Source: an uncultured Blautia sp.
Lineage (GTDB): Bacteria > Bacillota > Clostridia > Lachnospirales > Lachnospiraceae
Length of the DNA: 64,000 nt
Assembly: GCA_937900135.1 (NCBI GenBank)
Contig: CALCDJ010000087.1
Coordinates: 1-64,000, forward strand
Direction of reading: 5' to 3'
The position numbers and the translations under genes were made by a program. A model generated the notes under the pieces. It searched no databases, was not told the DNA's origin, and was given only the letters and a program-made list of their open reading frames with translations. Below, one piece after another: positions 44,983 through 53,039 of the stretch (its first letter is position 1; every line of letters begins with the position of its first letter).

Positions 44983-45072
44983 GTGATCAGCCCCCTTTCT
45001 ATCCGTTCATCTATTATAACGCAGCAGGAGAAGAAAAGTCTTCAAAAATCTTCAAAAAGAAAAGAAATTTAT

Positions 45073-45121
45073 TTTTCCTGCCCTGACTGGACTTGCATGG
45101 CAGGAAAAGTTGGAATATACT
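45073..45121 (+). promoter_or_regulatory. Promoter with overlapping 10-bp inverted repeat, AlaX gene
   Basis: TTGCAT (45093-45098), 17 bases, TATACT (45116-45121). TTTTCCTGCC (45073-45082) and GGCAGGAAAA (45099-45108) form a perfect inverted repeat that brackets the -35 box, a typical operator position. No T-run follows. Confidence 0.6.
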
Positions 45122-45187
45122 GAAAAAGTTAGAACATTTTTTTTATAAAGCAGAACAGAGACTCAATACAGGAGAGGAAAACATAAA

Positions 45188-46354
45188 ATGACAGAAACGA
45201 TCAGATTGTATTATGAAGATGTATATCAGAAGGTATTTCGCGCAGTGGTACAGGAATGCCGACAGAGCAAGGATGGGTTTGCCATTCTTCTTGATCAGAG
45301 CGCTTTTTATCCGGAAGGAGGAGGACAGCCTTGTGATCTGGGTATGTTAAATGAGATTCCCGTGTTGGACGTACAGGAAAAAGACGGAGAACTTCTTCAT
45401 TATACGGAACAGCCGCTGGCCCCTGGAACAGAGGTAACGGGAAAGATTGAATGGGAAAGACGTTTCGATCTGACGCAGCAGCATTCAGGAGAACATATGG
45501 TAAGCGGCCTGGTGCATGAAGCATACGGCTACGACAATGTGGGCTTCCATATGGGAAGCGATGTGATCACCATTGATTTCAATGGAATTCTTACTATGGA
45601 ACAATTACAGGAAATAGAAGAGAAGGTAAATGAAAAAATCTGGGAGAATACTTCCGTGGAAATTTTTTATCCTTCCAGGGATGAACTGGCGCAGCTGCCC
45701 TATCGCAGTAAAAAAGAACTTACTGGAAAGGTGCGCCTTGTACGTTTTCCCGGAGCAGATCTTTGCGCCTGCTGTGGGACTCATGTGACACATACTGGAG
45801 AAATCGGTATGGTAAAAATCCTTTCCGTAGAAAAATTCCGGGAAGGAGTACGGGTAGAAATGATCTGTGGAAAACGGGTTTCCCGTTATCTTTCCATGGT
45901 GGAACAGCAGAACCATCAGATTTCTGTGGCTCTTTCCGCGCGTCCGGATAAGACAGCGCAGGCAGTAGAGCGGCTGACGGAGGAGCTTTATCAGACCAGG
46001 GGACAGGTACATCTTCTGGAAGAGAAACTTTTTGATATGGAAGCAGAACGATGGAAAGATTGTAAGGATGTGCTTCTGTTTCAGGAAGGAATGGAGGCGG
46101 ACAGTGTGCGGCGGCTTGCAGATGCCGTGATGCAGACCTGTAAAGGTTTCTGCGCTGTTTTCTCCAGAAATCAGGATCAGACATATAAATATGCCATAGG
46201 TCAGAAGGACGGAGATTTAAGAGCACTGGTAAAAGAAATGAATGCTGCGCTGAATGGACGGGGCGGAGGACGTCCGTTTTTTGTTCAGGGATCGGTCAAA
46301 GCCGACGAAAAGGACATTCGCGCATTTTGGGAAAAGAAAAAAACAGAGGTGTAA
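45188..46354 (+). CDS. AlaX-type alanyl-tRNA editing protein
   Basis: A 388-residue trans-editing protein that hydrolyses mischarged Ser- or Gly-tRNA(Ala). The editing domain has its zinc site at His99 and His103 (QQHSGEH) with Cys and His in CACCGTH (Cys195/196, His199), and a DHHA1-like C-terminal domain (about 300-385) ends in GRGGGRPFFVQG. The length fits the long AlaX form. It has its own promoter with an inverted repeat. An amidohydrolase gene starts three bases after its stop and is probably co-transcribed. Confidence 0.92.
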   Translation: MTETIRLYYEDVYQKVFRAVVQECRQSKDGFAILLDQSAFYPEGGGQPCDLGMLNEIPVLDVQEKDGELLHYTEQPLAPGTEVTGKIEWERRFDLTQQHSGEHMVSGLVHEAYGYDNVGFHMGSDVITIDFNGILTMEQLQEIEEKVNEKIWENTSVEIFYPSRDELAQLPYRSKKELTGKVRLVRFPGADLCACCGTHVTHTGEIGMVKILSVEKFREGVRVEMICGKRVSRYLSMVEQQNHQISVALSARPDKTAQAVERLTEELYQTRGQVHLLEEKLFDMEAERWKDCKDVLLFQEGMEADSVRRLADAVMQTCKGFCAVFSRNQDQTYKYAIGQKDGDLRALVKEMNAALNGRGGGRPFFVQGSVKADEKDIRAFWEKKKTEV

Positions 46355-46357
46355 AAC

Positions 46358-47227
46358 GTGTTTGGAGAATGTCATGCCCATATGATCATGGACGGTGTGA
46401 ATTATAAAAAAGCAATAGGGCTTCACAAAGATGGAGTAAATGAGCAGGCGGTTCGGGCGCATCTGAAAGCATATCAGAAGGCTGGCGTCAGATTTGTACG
46501 GGATGGAGGAGATTTTGCAGGTGTTTCCAAACGTGCCAGGAAACTGGCGAGAGAATATGGAATCGATTATAGAACTCCTGTGTTTGCCATTCACAAAGAA
46601 GGGCATTACGGAAGCATTGTGGGCAAGAGTTTTCGGGATATGAAGGAATTTCATCAGAGAGTTTTAGAAGCCAAAAAAGAAGGGGCAGATTTTATCAAAA
46701 TCATGACCACCGGACTTTTGGATTTTGAAAACCACGGACAGATTACCGGGACGCCCCTTCCTGCCTGTGAGGTAAAGGAAATGGTGCACATTGCCCATGA
46801 AGAGGGCTTTGCGGTGATGAGCCATACCAATGGCATTTATGGAGCCCGCGCAGCAATAGAAGCAGGGATAGACAGTCTGGAACATGGAAATTATATGGAT
46901 GAAGAAACGGTGGAACTTCTGGCAGAGAGTCATACCGTATGGGTTCCCACTTTGGTCACGGTTCGGAATCTTCTTGGCTGCGGACGGTACCAGGATGAGG
47001 TACTTCGTCCAATTATTCAACAGGGAGAAGATACTCTTTGTTTGGCATACCGCAAAGGGGTAAAAATCGCGTTGGGAAGTGACGGCGGTGCATATCTGGT
47101 TCCCCATGGAAAAGGGATTGTGGATGAGTACCAGGCCTTTCTCAAGATTCTTGGAGATACTTTGGAAGTGAAGAACTGGCTCCAAAAAGGGGAGGAAGAA
47201 ATTCAACGTCGCTTTCAGAGAAATTGA
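46358..47227 (+). CDS. Amidohydrolase family protein
   Basis: A 289-residue TIM-barrel metal hydrolase. Metal-site features are visible: His6-x-His8 at the start, a Lys in ADFIKIMTTG likely to be carboxylated, SHTNG, LEHGNYMD, and Asp in LGSDGG. Relatives act on imidazolonepropionate or peptide-like amides, but it is shorter than those and lacks the N-terminal beta sandwich, so the substrate is open. The start is GTG at 46358 with AGGTG upstream, only three bases after the AlaX gene. A strong terminator follows. Confidence 0.83.
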   Translation: MFGECHAHMIMDGVNYKKAIGLHKDGVNEQAVRAHLKAYQKAGVRFVRDGGDFAGVSKRARKLAREYGIDYRTPVFAIHKEGHYGSIVGKSFRDMKEFHQRVLEAKKEGADFIKIMTTGLLDFENHGQITGTPLPACEVKEMVHIAHEEGFAVMSHTNGIYGARAAIEAGIDSLEHGNYMDEETVELLAESHTVWVPTLVTVRNLLGCGRYQDEVLRPIIQQGEDTLCLAYRKGVKIALGSDGGAYLVPHGKGIVDEYQAFLKILGDTLEVKNWLQKGEEEIQRRFQRN

Positions 47228-47261
47228 TAATTACGAAATTTCATTGAAAAGGCAGAAAAAC

Positions 47262-47302
47262 AAGGCAGGCGAGTACAAACAGAATGTACTCGTCTGCCTT
47301 TT
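47262..47302. terminator. Strong bidirectional terminator
   Basis: AAGGCAGGCGAGTACA (47262-47277) pairs with TGTACTCGTCTGCCTT (47285-47300) and ends TTTT. It separates the amidohydrolase gene from the convergent lipoprotein gene. Confidence 0.88.
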
Positions 47303-47316
47303 ATAAACGGGAGTAT

Positions 47317-48471
47317 TCAGGCATCCTCGATTTTCAGACAGGTGTAAATATTGGAAGTCTGAGAAGTCAGAGGATTAAAGGTAATGCGGATGTTGGAGCC
47401 CACGGACAGACCGGCGGACAGATTAAGCCGGGCGTCTGAAGTATAGGCGGTAAGTACCGCATTATCATAAGTCTGGATGGTTACGGTGTTGGCTGTGGTG
47501 GCCAGAATGGTTCCGGTTACGGTAAAAGTCATATGACGGTCCGTCAGCTGCGCAGGATCTTCTCCAGTCACAGACAGGAGACGGATTCCATCCAGGGTAC
47601 TTCCGTTAAACTCTCCGGTATAGGCAAGGGTAACACGGGAGCCTGGGGCTGTGCCTCCGATAAAATAACAGGGGATCGATGTGAGATTGACCGAAACCGG
47701 TTGGGGTATGCCATCGATGGAAAGGGTGAGGGCAGGGAGATGGATATCCTGGATCACACCACGCAGATACTTTTCTTTTTCTCTTTCTGGCTGCTGTGCG
47801 GCCTCCTCTGGCGTAGGTGTCGGGGTAGGCGCAGGAACCTGAAAGGGCTCAGTATCAGAGATACTTAAAACCTTCAGGTGGCTGGCATTAAGCACCTTGG
47901 GATCGTTGGAAGCATTTTCCGGGAATTTTCCCTTAAAGTGAAGGTAAACCCAGGCGCCAGCCTGAATGCCGTTCTGGTAATACTGCTTCGTTCCGGTAAT
48001 GGGATATGTGGCAGTTTTCCCATTTTTGGATTTGATGGTAATGGTATTGGCAGTCAGACTCTGAATCTGCCCGTGGGCAGTCCGGTCCTTCAGCTTGTTT
48101 TTTTTATGGTATTCATCCACGACCTTCAGGGCATGGACAGTGCTGGTATCGGTATTGGAAAGCTGTCCTTCATAGATGATGTTGACCTCATCCCCTGTAA
48201 TCATTCCATCTGCACATTCCAATGTGGCCTGAGAAACATCAAATACATAGGTTTGTTCGCCGGAAACAATGGTCAGGGTGCTTCCGTCAAAATCCATCAG
48301 CTTTCCGCGGATTTCATCCATATATACCCTCGCTGTATTTCCAACGGGTTCTTCTTCCTGGGGAACATCTCCAGTGGAAACAAAACGATCTACAATGGTT
48401 CCAAGGCTGCAGCCGGACATACCAAGAACAAAGCCAAGACAAAGGCTGCATGCAGCAAGCAGTTTTTTCAT
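47317..48471 (-). CDS. Lipoprotein with four tandem beta-rich repeats
   Basis: A 384-residue lipoprotein. The signal ends at the lipobox M-S-G-Cys21. After a short linker come four units of about 70-75 residues, each with the plan G-x-I-(x)n-T-x-T-I, a turn, then V-x-I-x-Y/F-x-G, and a final L-K-V/I; they start near residues 50, 128, 225 and 300. A Pro/Thr-rich hinge (about 208-220) separates units two and three. The repeats resemble small OB- or SH3-like barrels. The function is unknown, probably at the cell wall. The start at 48471 has GGAGGA. It follows a 61-residue protein gene. Confidence 0.8.
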   Translation of the reverse strand: MKKLLAACSLCLGFVLGMSGCSLGTIVDRFVSTGDVPQEEEPVGNTARVYMDEIRGKLMDFDGSTLTIVSGEQTYVFDVSQATLECADGMITGDEVNIIYEGQLSNTDTSTVHALKVVDEYHKKNKLKDRTAHGQIQSLTANTITIKSKNGKTATYPITGTKQYYQNGIQAGAWVYLHFKGKFPENASNDPKVLNASHLKVLSISDTEPFQVPAPTPTPTPEEAAQQPEREKEKYLRGVIQDIHLPALTLSIDGIPQPVSVNLTSIPCYFIGGTAPGSRVTLAYTGEFNGSTLDGIRLLSVTGEDPAQLTDRHMTFTVTGTILATTANTVTIQTYDNAVLTAYTSDARLNLSAGLSVGSNIRITFNPLTSQTSNIYTCLKIEDA

Positions 48472-48508
48472 TTTTTCCTCCGGTAATACATATGGCACCG
48501 GATACCGG

Positions 48509-48694
48509 TTATTTGGGTTCCTCCCTTGAGCGGGGAGGTTTGGCAGTGAAATCAAAAATTTCTCTGTAAGCGTCCCATTCCTGACGGTCTTCTGCGATAT
48601 TGGGCATCAGTCCCGTGCATTCTGTACAGGCATTGGTATCCAGATAATTGTCGTATGAAACATGATAAAAGTCTTCCTCGTGCTTTTTTTTCAT
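48509..48694 (-). CDS. Small hypothetical protein with CxxC motif
   Basis: A 61-residue soluble protein with a single Cys-x-x-Cys (CTEC, about residues 23-26) in a segment NYLDTNACTECTGLMP that looks conserved in character, and an acidic, aromatic C-terminal half. I do not recognise a family. AAGGAGG lies upstream; the ATG at 48694 has a spacing of eleven and an alternative ATG at 48703 is too close to it. It is 37 bases ahead of the lipoprotein gene on the same strand and is probably in its operon. Confidence 0.6.
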   Translation of the reverse strand: MKKKHEEDFYHVSYDNYLDTNACTECTGLMPNIAEDRQEWDAYREIFDFTAKPPRSREEPK

Positions 48695-48799
48695 GATGAT
48701 CATGGCCTCCTTAAAAATGGCTTCCAGAGTTTATTATATGCGCAGAAAATCATAATATGCAGACTCAGAAAACTTTAGGGATATTATAACAAAAAAATA

Positions 48800-48827
48800 T
48801 TGAAATTTCTATAAATTGTGCTATAAT
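48800..48827 (+). promoter_or_regulatory. Promoter of the folT transcript
   Basis: TTGAAA (48800-48805), 16 bases, TATAAT (48822-48827) with an extended TGC just before it. Transcription should begin near 48834, directly before the riboswitch. Confidence 0.75.
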
Positions 48828-48842
48828 CGGGATGAATAAATA

Positions 48843-48960
48843 ATAGCGAAGTAGGAATTTATACGTTAAGTGTTCATAGGCTGGGGAGTCGCCATGAAAC
48901 GAAAAGCTCGCATACCACGAACTAGCAGCTTGCGATATATTTTCCGCACCCGTTGCTACA
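48843..48960 (+). promoter_or_regulatory. Tetrahydrofolate (THF) riboswitch
   Basis: The segment carries motifs I recall from THF riboswitches: ACGTTAAGTG at 48863-48872, GGGGAGTCGCC in the middle and CCGCACCCGTTGCTAC at the 3' end. The closing helix pairs TAGCGA (48844-48849) with TTGCTA (48953-48958). It lies between a good promoter and the gene for a folate transporter subunit, which is the usual setting. The match is by eye. Confidence 0.82.
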
Positions 48961-48997
48961 TGTGAGAACATCTCATAATGTGGAGGGATTATTATTT

Positions 48998-49018
48998 ATG
49001 GTAACTGCTCTAATTTAA
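48998..49018 (+). other. Six-codon open frame after the riboswitch
   Basis: ATG GTA ACT GCT CTA ATT TAA follows a TGGAGGG ribosome site at 48981-48987 by ten bases and stops before folT, which has its own site at 49063. It encodes M-V-T-A-L-I if translated. It may be a leader peptide, or the first site may be chance. Confidence 0.4.
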
Positions 49019-49076
49019 AGTGATGCATCTTCTGCAGGGCAGAATGCACACCAAACATTATGGAGGTGTTTTTATT

Positions 49077-49646
49077 ATGCAAAAAAATAAGTACAAAACC
49101 TATTGGAATGTAAAAACTCTTGTATTTATGGCGCTTCTTGTTGCCATGCATCTGGTACTGACAAGGGTACTGGTGGTTGAACTGGGAGCTTATCGTATCT
49201 CAGTGGGAAGTGTCTGCACCATTCTGGCTGGCCTGTGGATGGGACCGGCAGCCGGAGCTGCCTGTGGTCTGGCAGCAGACCTTCTGGGTTGTCTGATGAA
49301 GGGTTATGCTGTCAATCCGTTTATTACTGTGGCAGCAATTGCCTGGGGTGTAATCCCGGCGCTGTTCAAACCCATGTTTGCACAGAAATCCAAAAAAGGA
49401 AAAACCATTGGAATTTCCATTTCCATTTTCCTTACAGCTATCCTGAGTTCCCTGATTCTGACCACTGCAGGTCTTGTGCTCTTTATGGGCTATTCTTTCT
49501 GGGGCATTATCTGGGGAAGACTGGTACAGTTTGCAATTATGGTTCCGATTTACTGTGTACTCACCTGCCTGTTATATTTCAGTCCTTTGACCAGTATGGT
49601 AGTAGGTAATGTAACGCCAGCTGTTTTGGAAAAAAAGACAGTCTGA
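49077..49646 (+). CDS. folT: ECF transporter substrate-binding subunit for folate
   Basis: A 189-residue S-component of an energy-coupling-factor importer, most likely for folate. It has six hydrophobic segments. The conserved region GAYRISVGSVCTILAGLWMG (about 39-58) and the PAAGAACGLAADLLG segment are as in FolT proteins, which use shared EcfA/A'/T modules encoded elsewhere. The THF riboswitch upstream supports folate. The start at 49077 has ATGGAGGTG nine bases ahead. An in-frame GTG at 49020 is less likely. A terminator follows. Confidence 0.92.
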   Translation: MQKNKYKTYWNVKTLVFMALLVAMHLVLTRVLVVELGAYRISVGSVCTILAGLWMGPAAGAACGLAADLLGCLMKGYAVNPFITVAAIAWGVIPALFKPMFAQKSKKGKTIGISISIFLTAILSSLILTTAGLVLFMGYSFWGIIWGRLVQFAIMVPIYCVLTCLLYFSPLTSMVVGNVTPAVLEKKTV

Positions 49647-49682
49647 AGCAAATTTAAATAATTGATTCCCCAAAAGATATGG

Positions 49683-49712
49683 AGCACAGCTATTTTGGCT
49701 GTGCTTTATTTG
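49683..49712 (+). terminator. Terminator after folT
   Basis: AGCACAGC (49683-49690) pairs with GCTGTGCT (49698-49705), followed by TTATTTG. Confidence 0.75.
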
Positions 49713-49776
49713 TGGTGCGCGCCATGGGGAGCTCTGATTACTTAGTCAGGAAAGGAAAAGAATGGTATGCCCTTTA

Positions 49777-49803
49777 TATGGCAGCCGGAAAAAAGCTGCC
49801 ATA
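49777..49803 (-). terminator. Stem-loop after the GNAT gene
   Basis: TATGGCAGC (49777-49785) pairs perfectly with GCTGCCATA (49795-49803) around a nine-base loop, directly beyond the stop of the minus-strand GNAT gene. There is no clear T-run, so termination is uncertain. Confidence 0.45.
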
Positions 49804-49811
49804 ACAACAGT

Positions 49812-50564
49812 CTAACGGTTCTGGGGCTGTACCCGAAACCAGTAAGTGTAGAGATCTTTAAAACCAAGAGATTCATACAGGTAATGTGCCGGGTTTCCTG
49901 AAACGACCTGAAGATAGGCGTTTTGGGCGCCCTGCTGCATTCCGTATTCCAGAAGCCCTGTGCAGATTTGACGGGCATATCCTCTTTTTCGGTAATCCTC
50001 CCGTACATGAATAGCATAAATACCAATGTAATCCCGGTCCAGAATTCCAAGTCCGGTGGCAATAATTTTTCCATCTTTGCGGATGGAAGCACAGATGGTT
50101 TCCTTTGGAATGGCACGATACATGGAAGGAACGACGGTTCGATGAATGGGATTCACCGTTCCCTTCAGGGAAAACAGACTTTCAATCCATTCAGAGGGAA
50201 TGGTATCTGAAAAAGATACCTGTTCATAGGGGGTATCCAGATTGGCTTCCTTAAGCTGTACTGTCATAACCTGAGTGGTGTGCTGGATTTCATAACCCCG
50301 GTTTTCCAGAACATAGTCAAAATCCTGGGAAACCAGGGGACTGATCTTAAAAATCGCAGGTGTTCCCAGACGTTGGTATTCATGTTCGCAGTAAGGAATT
50401 TTTTCGCACCAGGGAAGCATAGAGGCGCCAAATTGTTCCACGCTGTTGGTTCTGTGTGTATAAAAATAGGAAAAACGCAGAATCCATCCATCGTACAGTT
50501 CCATTTTGTGAGAAGGCCATGCGTTCAATGACATATCCTCAATTTTCTTGATTTTCTTTTCCAT
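49812..50564 (-). CDS. GNAT family N-acetyltransferase
   Basis: A 250-residue protein whose C-terminal half (about 115-245) is a GNAT acetyltransferase. The acetyl-CoA loop is seen as VREDYRKRGYARQ (about 192-204), followed by NPAHYLYESLGF near the end. The N-terminal half is a degenerate second GNAT-like domain, which makes the size larger than single-domain members. It would acetylate an amine on a small molecule or protein; the substrate is unknown. AGGTG supports the start at 50564. Confidence 0.85.
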   Translation of the reverse strand: MEKKIKKIEDMSLNAWPSHKMELYDGWILRFSYFYTHRTNSVEQFGASMLPWCEKIPYCEHEYQRLGTPAIFKISPLVSQDFDYVLENRGYEIQHTTQVMTVQLKEANLDTPYEQVSFSDTIPSEWIESLFSLKGTVNPIHRTVVPSMYRAIPKETICASIRKDGKIIATGLGILDRDYIGIYAIHVREDYRKRGYARQICTGLLEYGMQQGAQNAYLQVVSGNPAHYLYESLGFKDLYTYWFRVQPQNR

Positions 50565-50631
50565 AATTTCACCTGTCTTTTCTCATAGTGCTTATAATTA
50601 TACATAAAAAATGAAAATATGCAATATATAT

Positions 50632-51249
50632 TCAAGAAAAATTCATCAATATCCTTTGGTACAAACGATCAGCCAGGAGTTCATGCCCATATCCGGTAAG
50701 ATGAATGCCATCGGTTGTGATACAGGAAAGCCCGTGGGTATGCGAAGCTTCCATAAAAAAATCCTGCAAAGGCACATAAGGCAGGGTATATGTTTCAGAA
50801 AGCATACGGATTCCTTTCTGCATAATATTCAGAAGGGGAAACCAGTTCAGATATTCTGCCGGCTTTGAAAAAAGAAAAGGCTCTATCAGAATCAGCTTTG
50901 GAACATGAGCCAGAAGTTGTTTGAGGAGAATTTCATACTGCTGAAAAAAGGTCTCCATCATTTTTTCCTGCTGTTCTGGTGTGCGCCGGGTATTCATCAT
51001 AAGTCCCATATCATTGATGCCAATAAGAAGGGTGATAAGATCTACGTTCAGCGGCAGATTTTCATTGGATACATAATTCAGAAGGCGTGTGATGGTGAAG
51101 CCATCTGTCCCTCTGTTATAAAATTGCCAGGAATAACCGTCCAAAGCGCTTAGACGATCCAGATCCCTTACATATCCTTCTCCTAAGGGCGGCGATGACA
51201 GAAGCCTGCCGCAATCGGTGATGCTGTCTCCAAGACAAAGAATTTTCAT
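50632..51249 (-). CDS. SGNH/GDSL-type hydrolase
   Basis: A 205-residue SGNH-family esterase. Block I is GDSITD with the Ser nucleophile near residue 9, Gly is in block II (YNRGTDG), Asn is in block III (IGIND), and the Asp/His pair is in block V (TDGIHLTGYGH). No signal peptide is present with the start at 51249, which has GGGAGG upstream. The longer frame to 51393 adds a hydrophobic, unlikely stretch. The family removes acyl groups from sugars or lipids; substrate unassigned. Confidence 0.88.
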   Translation of the reverse strand: MKILCLGDSITDCGRLLSSPPLGEGYVRDLDRLSALDGYSWQFYNRGTDGFTITRLLNYVSNENLPLNVDLITLLIGINDMGLMMNTRRTPEQQEKMMETFFQQYEILLKQLLAHVPKLILIEPFLFSKPAEYLNWFPLLNIMQKGIRMLSETYTLPYVPLQDFFMEASHTHGLSCITTDGIHLTGYGHELLADRLYQRILMNFS

Positions 51250-51327
51250 AATACCTCCCATAACTGTTTCTGCTTTTGTTTTACCATTGAAAAGAAGTAT
51301 GGTCAAGAAAAAATAGAAAAAAGGGTC

Positions 51328-51356
51328 TGGACAAAACCAGAACGATGACATATAAT
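51328..51356 (+). promoter_or_regulatory. Promoter of the Tad pilus operon
   Basis: TGGACA (51328-51333), 17 bases, TATAAT (51351-51356). The leader has an 8-bp hairpin TACCAGAA/TTCTGGTA just after it and runs to about 51441. Confidence 0.65.
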
Positions 51357-51441
51357 AATCCTTACCAGAAATCTTCTGGTATTCTATCGTCAATTCAGAC
51401 GAACGATCCCATTTTTACAAAAGAGTCATAAGAATAGCTGT

Positions 51442-52029
51442 ATGTATGTGATTTCAACAGGGGGATACTGGGCGTTTATGCAGCTTTTCACAAGGAAACA
51501 AAGGAAAGCGGGTGATCCTATCATTTGGTATACCGGATTGCCGGTGGTGGTCGCTGCGGTGGCAGTGGTTATGGATTTAAGCCGCGCAAGGGTGGAGAAT
51601 GGATGGATTCTGCTGTCCCTTGGAGCCGGTTTTCTTCTTCGGTGGCAGACGGAAGGGGCAAGGGGACTTGCAGATTATGGCGGCGGAGTGCTGCTCCCTT
51701 TGGTGCTGTTGCTTTGGCTGTTCTATTTTCGTATGCTGGGTCCCGGAGACATTAAGCTGTTCTGTGCATTAGGCGGCTTTATGGGAACCGATCAAATCTG
51801 GAAATGCATCCTGGTTTCTTTTGCGCTGGGTGCAGTCATATCTTTGGCAGTTCTGATTTCTTTAGGCGAGATCCGCCACAGAATCCAATATTTCAATGAT
51901 TATATACGAGAATGTCTGTACACGGGAAAGATACGGCCCTACTACCGCAGAGGAATGGAACTGGAAAATATCCATTTTACAGTACCTGTGTTTTTAAGCG
52001 TTTTGTTATATGCGGGAGGTGTGTATTGA
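51442..52029 (+). CDS. A24 family prepilin peptidase (first copy)
   Basis: A 195-residue integral membrane aspartic peptidase of the TadV/CpaA type. One catalytic Asp lies in the cytoplasmic loop (VMDLSRARVENGWI, about residues 33-46), the other in the GPGDIKL motif (about 98-104). About six helices precede a basic tail. It would cut the leader of the Flp pilin and pseudopilins. The start at 51442 has no good ribosome site and a later ATG at 51478 is possible. Its stop overlaps the TadZ gene. A second, smaller A24 protein is at 58719. Confidence 0.82.
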   Translation: MYVISTGGYWAFMQLFTRKQRKAGDPIIWYTGLPVVVAAVAVVMDLSRARVENGWILLSLGAGFLLRWQTEGARGLADYGGGVLLPLVLLLWLFYFRMLGPGDIKLFCALGGFMGTDQIWKCILVSFALGAVISLAVLISLGEIRHRIQYFNDYIRECLYTGKIRPYYRRGMELENIHFTVPVFLSVLLYAGGVY

Positions 52030-53039
52030 AGAAAAACATATTCGCGGTTTGCGATCTGGAGGTGGATTATGCCTGTAATTTTATGGGCTATCTGAACCAG
52101 AAGAAAAACATTCCTTTTGAGATCCAGGCATTTACCAGTACCGAAAGTCTCATTGCCTACGGAAAGAAAAATCATATTGAGCTGCTGTTGATTTCCGATA
52201 AGGCCATGTGCAGGGAAGTACGGGAACTGGATATTGGAAAAATCATTATTTTATCAGAGGGTGTACACCCTCCGGAACTGGATCAATATCCCAGTGTTTA
52301 CAAATATCAGTCCTCCTCCGATGTCATCCGTGAAGTTATGGCATGCTATGGGGAAGAGAAGGCAGTTCTGCCGGTACAGTTTCCAGTATTGAAGAAGACG
52401 ACGGAGATATTGGGAGTTTATTCTCCCCTTGGAAGATGCCTGAAAACTTCATTCGCACTTACTCTTGGACAGGTACTGGCAAGAGAACGGGCAGTCCTCT
52501 ATCTGAACCTGGAGGAATATTCCGGCTTTGAGGAACTGTTTGGAAAAGGGTTTTCCCATAACTTAAGTGACCTTTTGTACTATGTACGTCAGGGAAATCA
52601 GAACCTGACATTAAAAATGAGCGGCATGATACAGACTGTAAATAACCTGGATTTTTTGCCGCCGGTAAAAGCTCCGGCGGATATTATCAGCACTCCCTGG
52701 AGTGATTGGGAGTTGTTGATTCAGGAGATTATACAGCATAGTCCCTATGAGATTCTGGTGCTGGATATTGGAAATGGGATCGAAGAACTGTTCCAGCTCC
52801 TGGATCTGTGTAAATGTGTGTACATGCCGGTGCTTTCGGATGTGATGTCTGTCAGTAAGATTGCTCAGTTTGAGAATCTTCTTCGGATCTGGGATTATCC
52901 CCAGGTTTTGGCCAAGACTGTGAAGATCAAACCGCCTTATCATACAGGCACCACATCTCCGGAAGCATATGTGGAACAGCTGGTGTGGAGTGAACTGGGA
53001 GATTATGTAAGGAATCTTCTGAGAAAGGATAAGGAATGA
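52026..53039 (+). CDS. TadZ/CpaE-like pilus localisation ATPase-like protein
   Basis: A 337-residue protein with an N-terminal receiver-like domain (about 1-110) and a C-terminal MinD/ParA-like domain, the CpaE/TadZ layout that places the Tad machine in the cell. The P-loop region reads PLGRCLKTS (134-142), which keeps the late Lys but lacks the usual GxxGxGKT glycine pattern, so ATP use may be lost. The start is TTG at 52026 with GGGAGG six bases upstream, overlapping the peptidase stop. Its stop overlaps the CpaF ATG. Confidence 0.83.
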   Translation: MKKNIFAVCDLEVDYACNFMGYLNQKKNIPFEIQAFTSTESLIAYGKKNHIELLLISDKAMCREVRELDIGKIIILSEGVHPPELDQYPSVYKYQSSSDVIREVMACYGEEKAVLPVQFPVLKKTTEILGVYSPLGRCLKTSFALTLGQVLARERAVLYLNLEEYSGFEELFGKGFSHNLSDLLYYVRQGNQNLTLKMSGMIQTVNNLDFLPPVKAPADIISTPWSDWELLIQEIIQHSPYEILVLDIGNGIEELFQLLDLCKCVYMPVLSDVMSVSKIAQFENLLRIWDYPQVLAKTVKIKPPYHTGTTSPEAYVEQLVWSELGDYVRNLLRKDKE

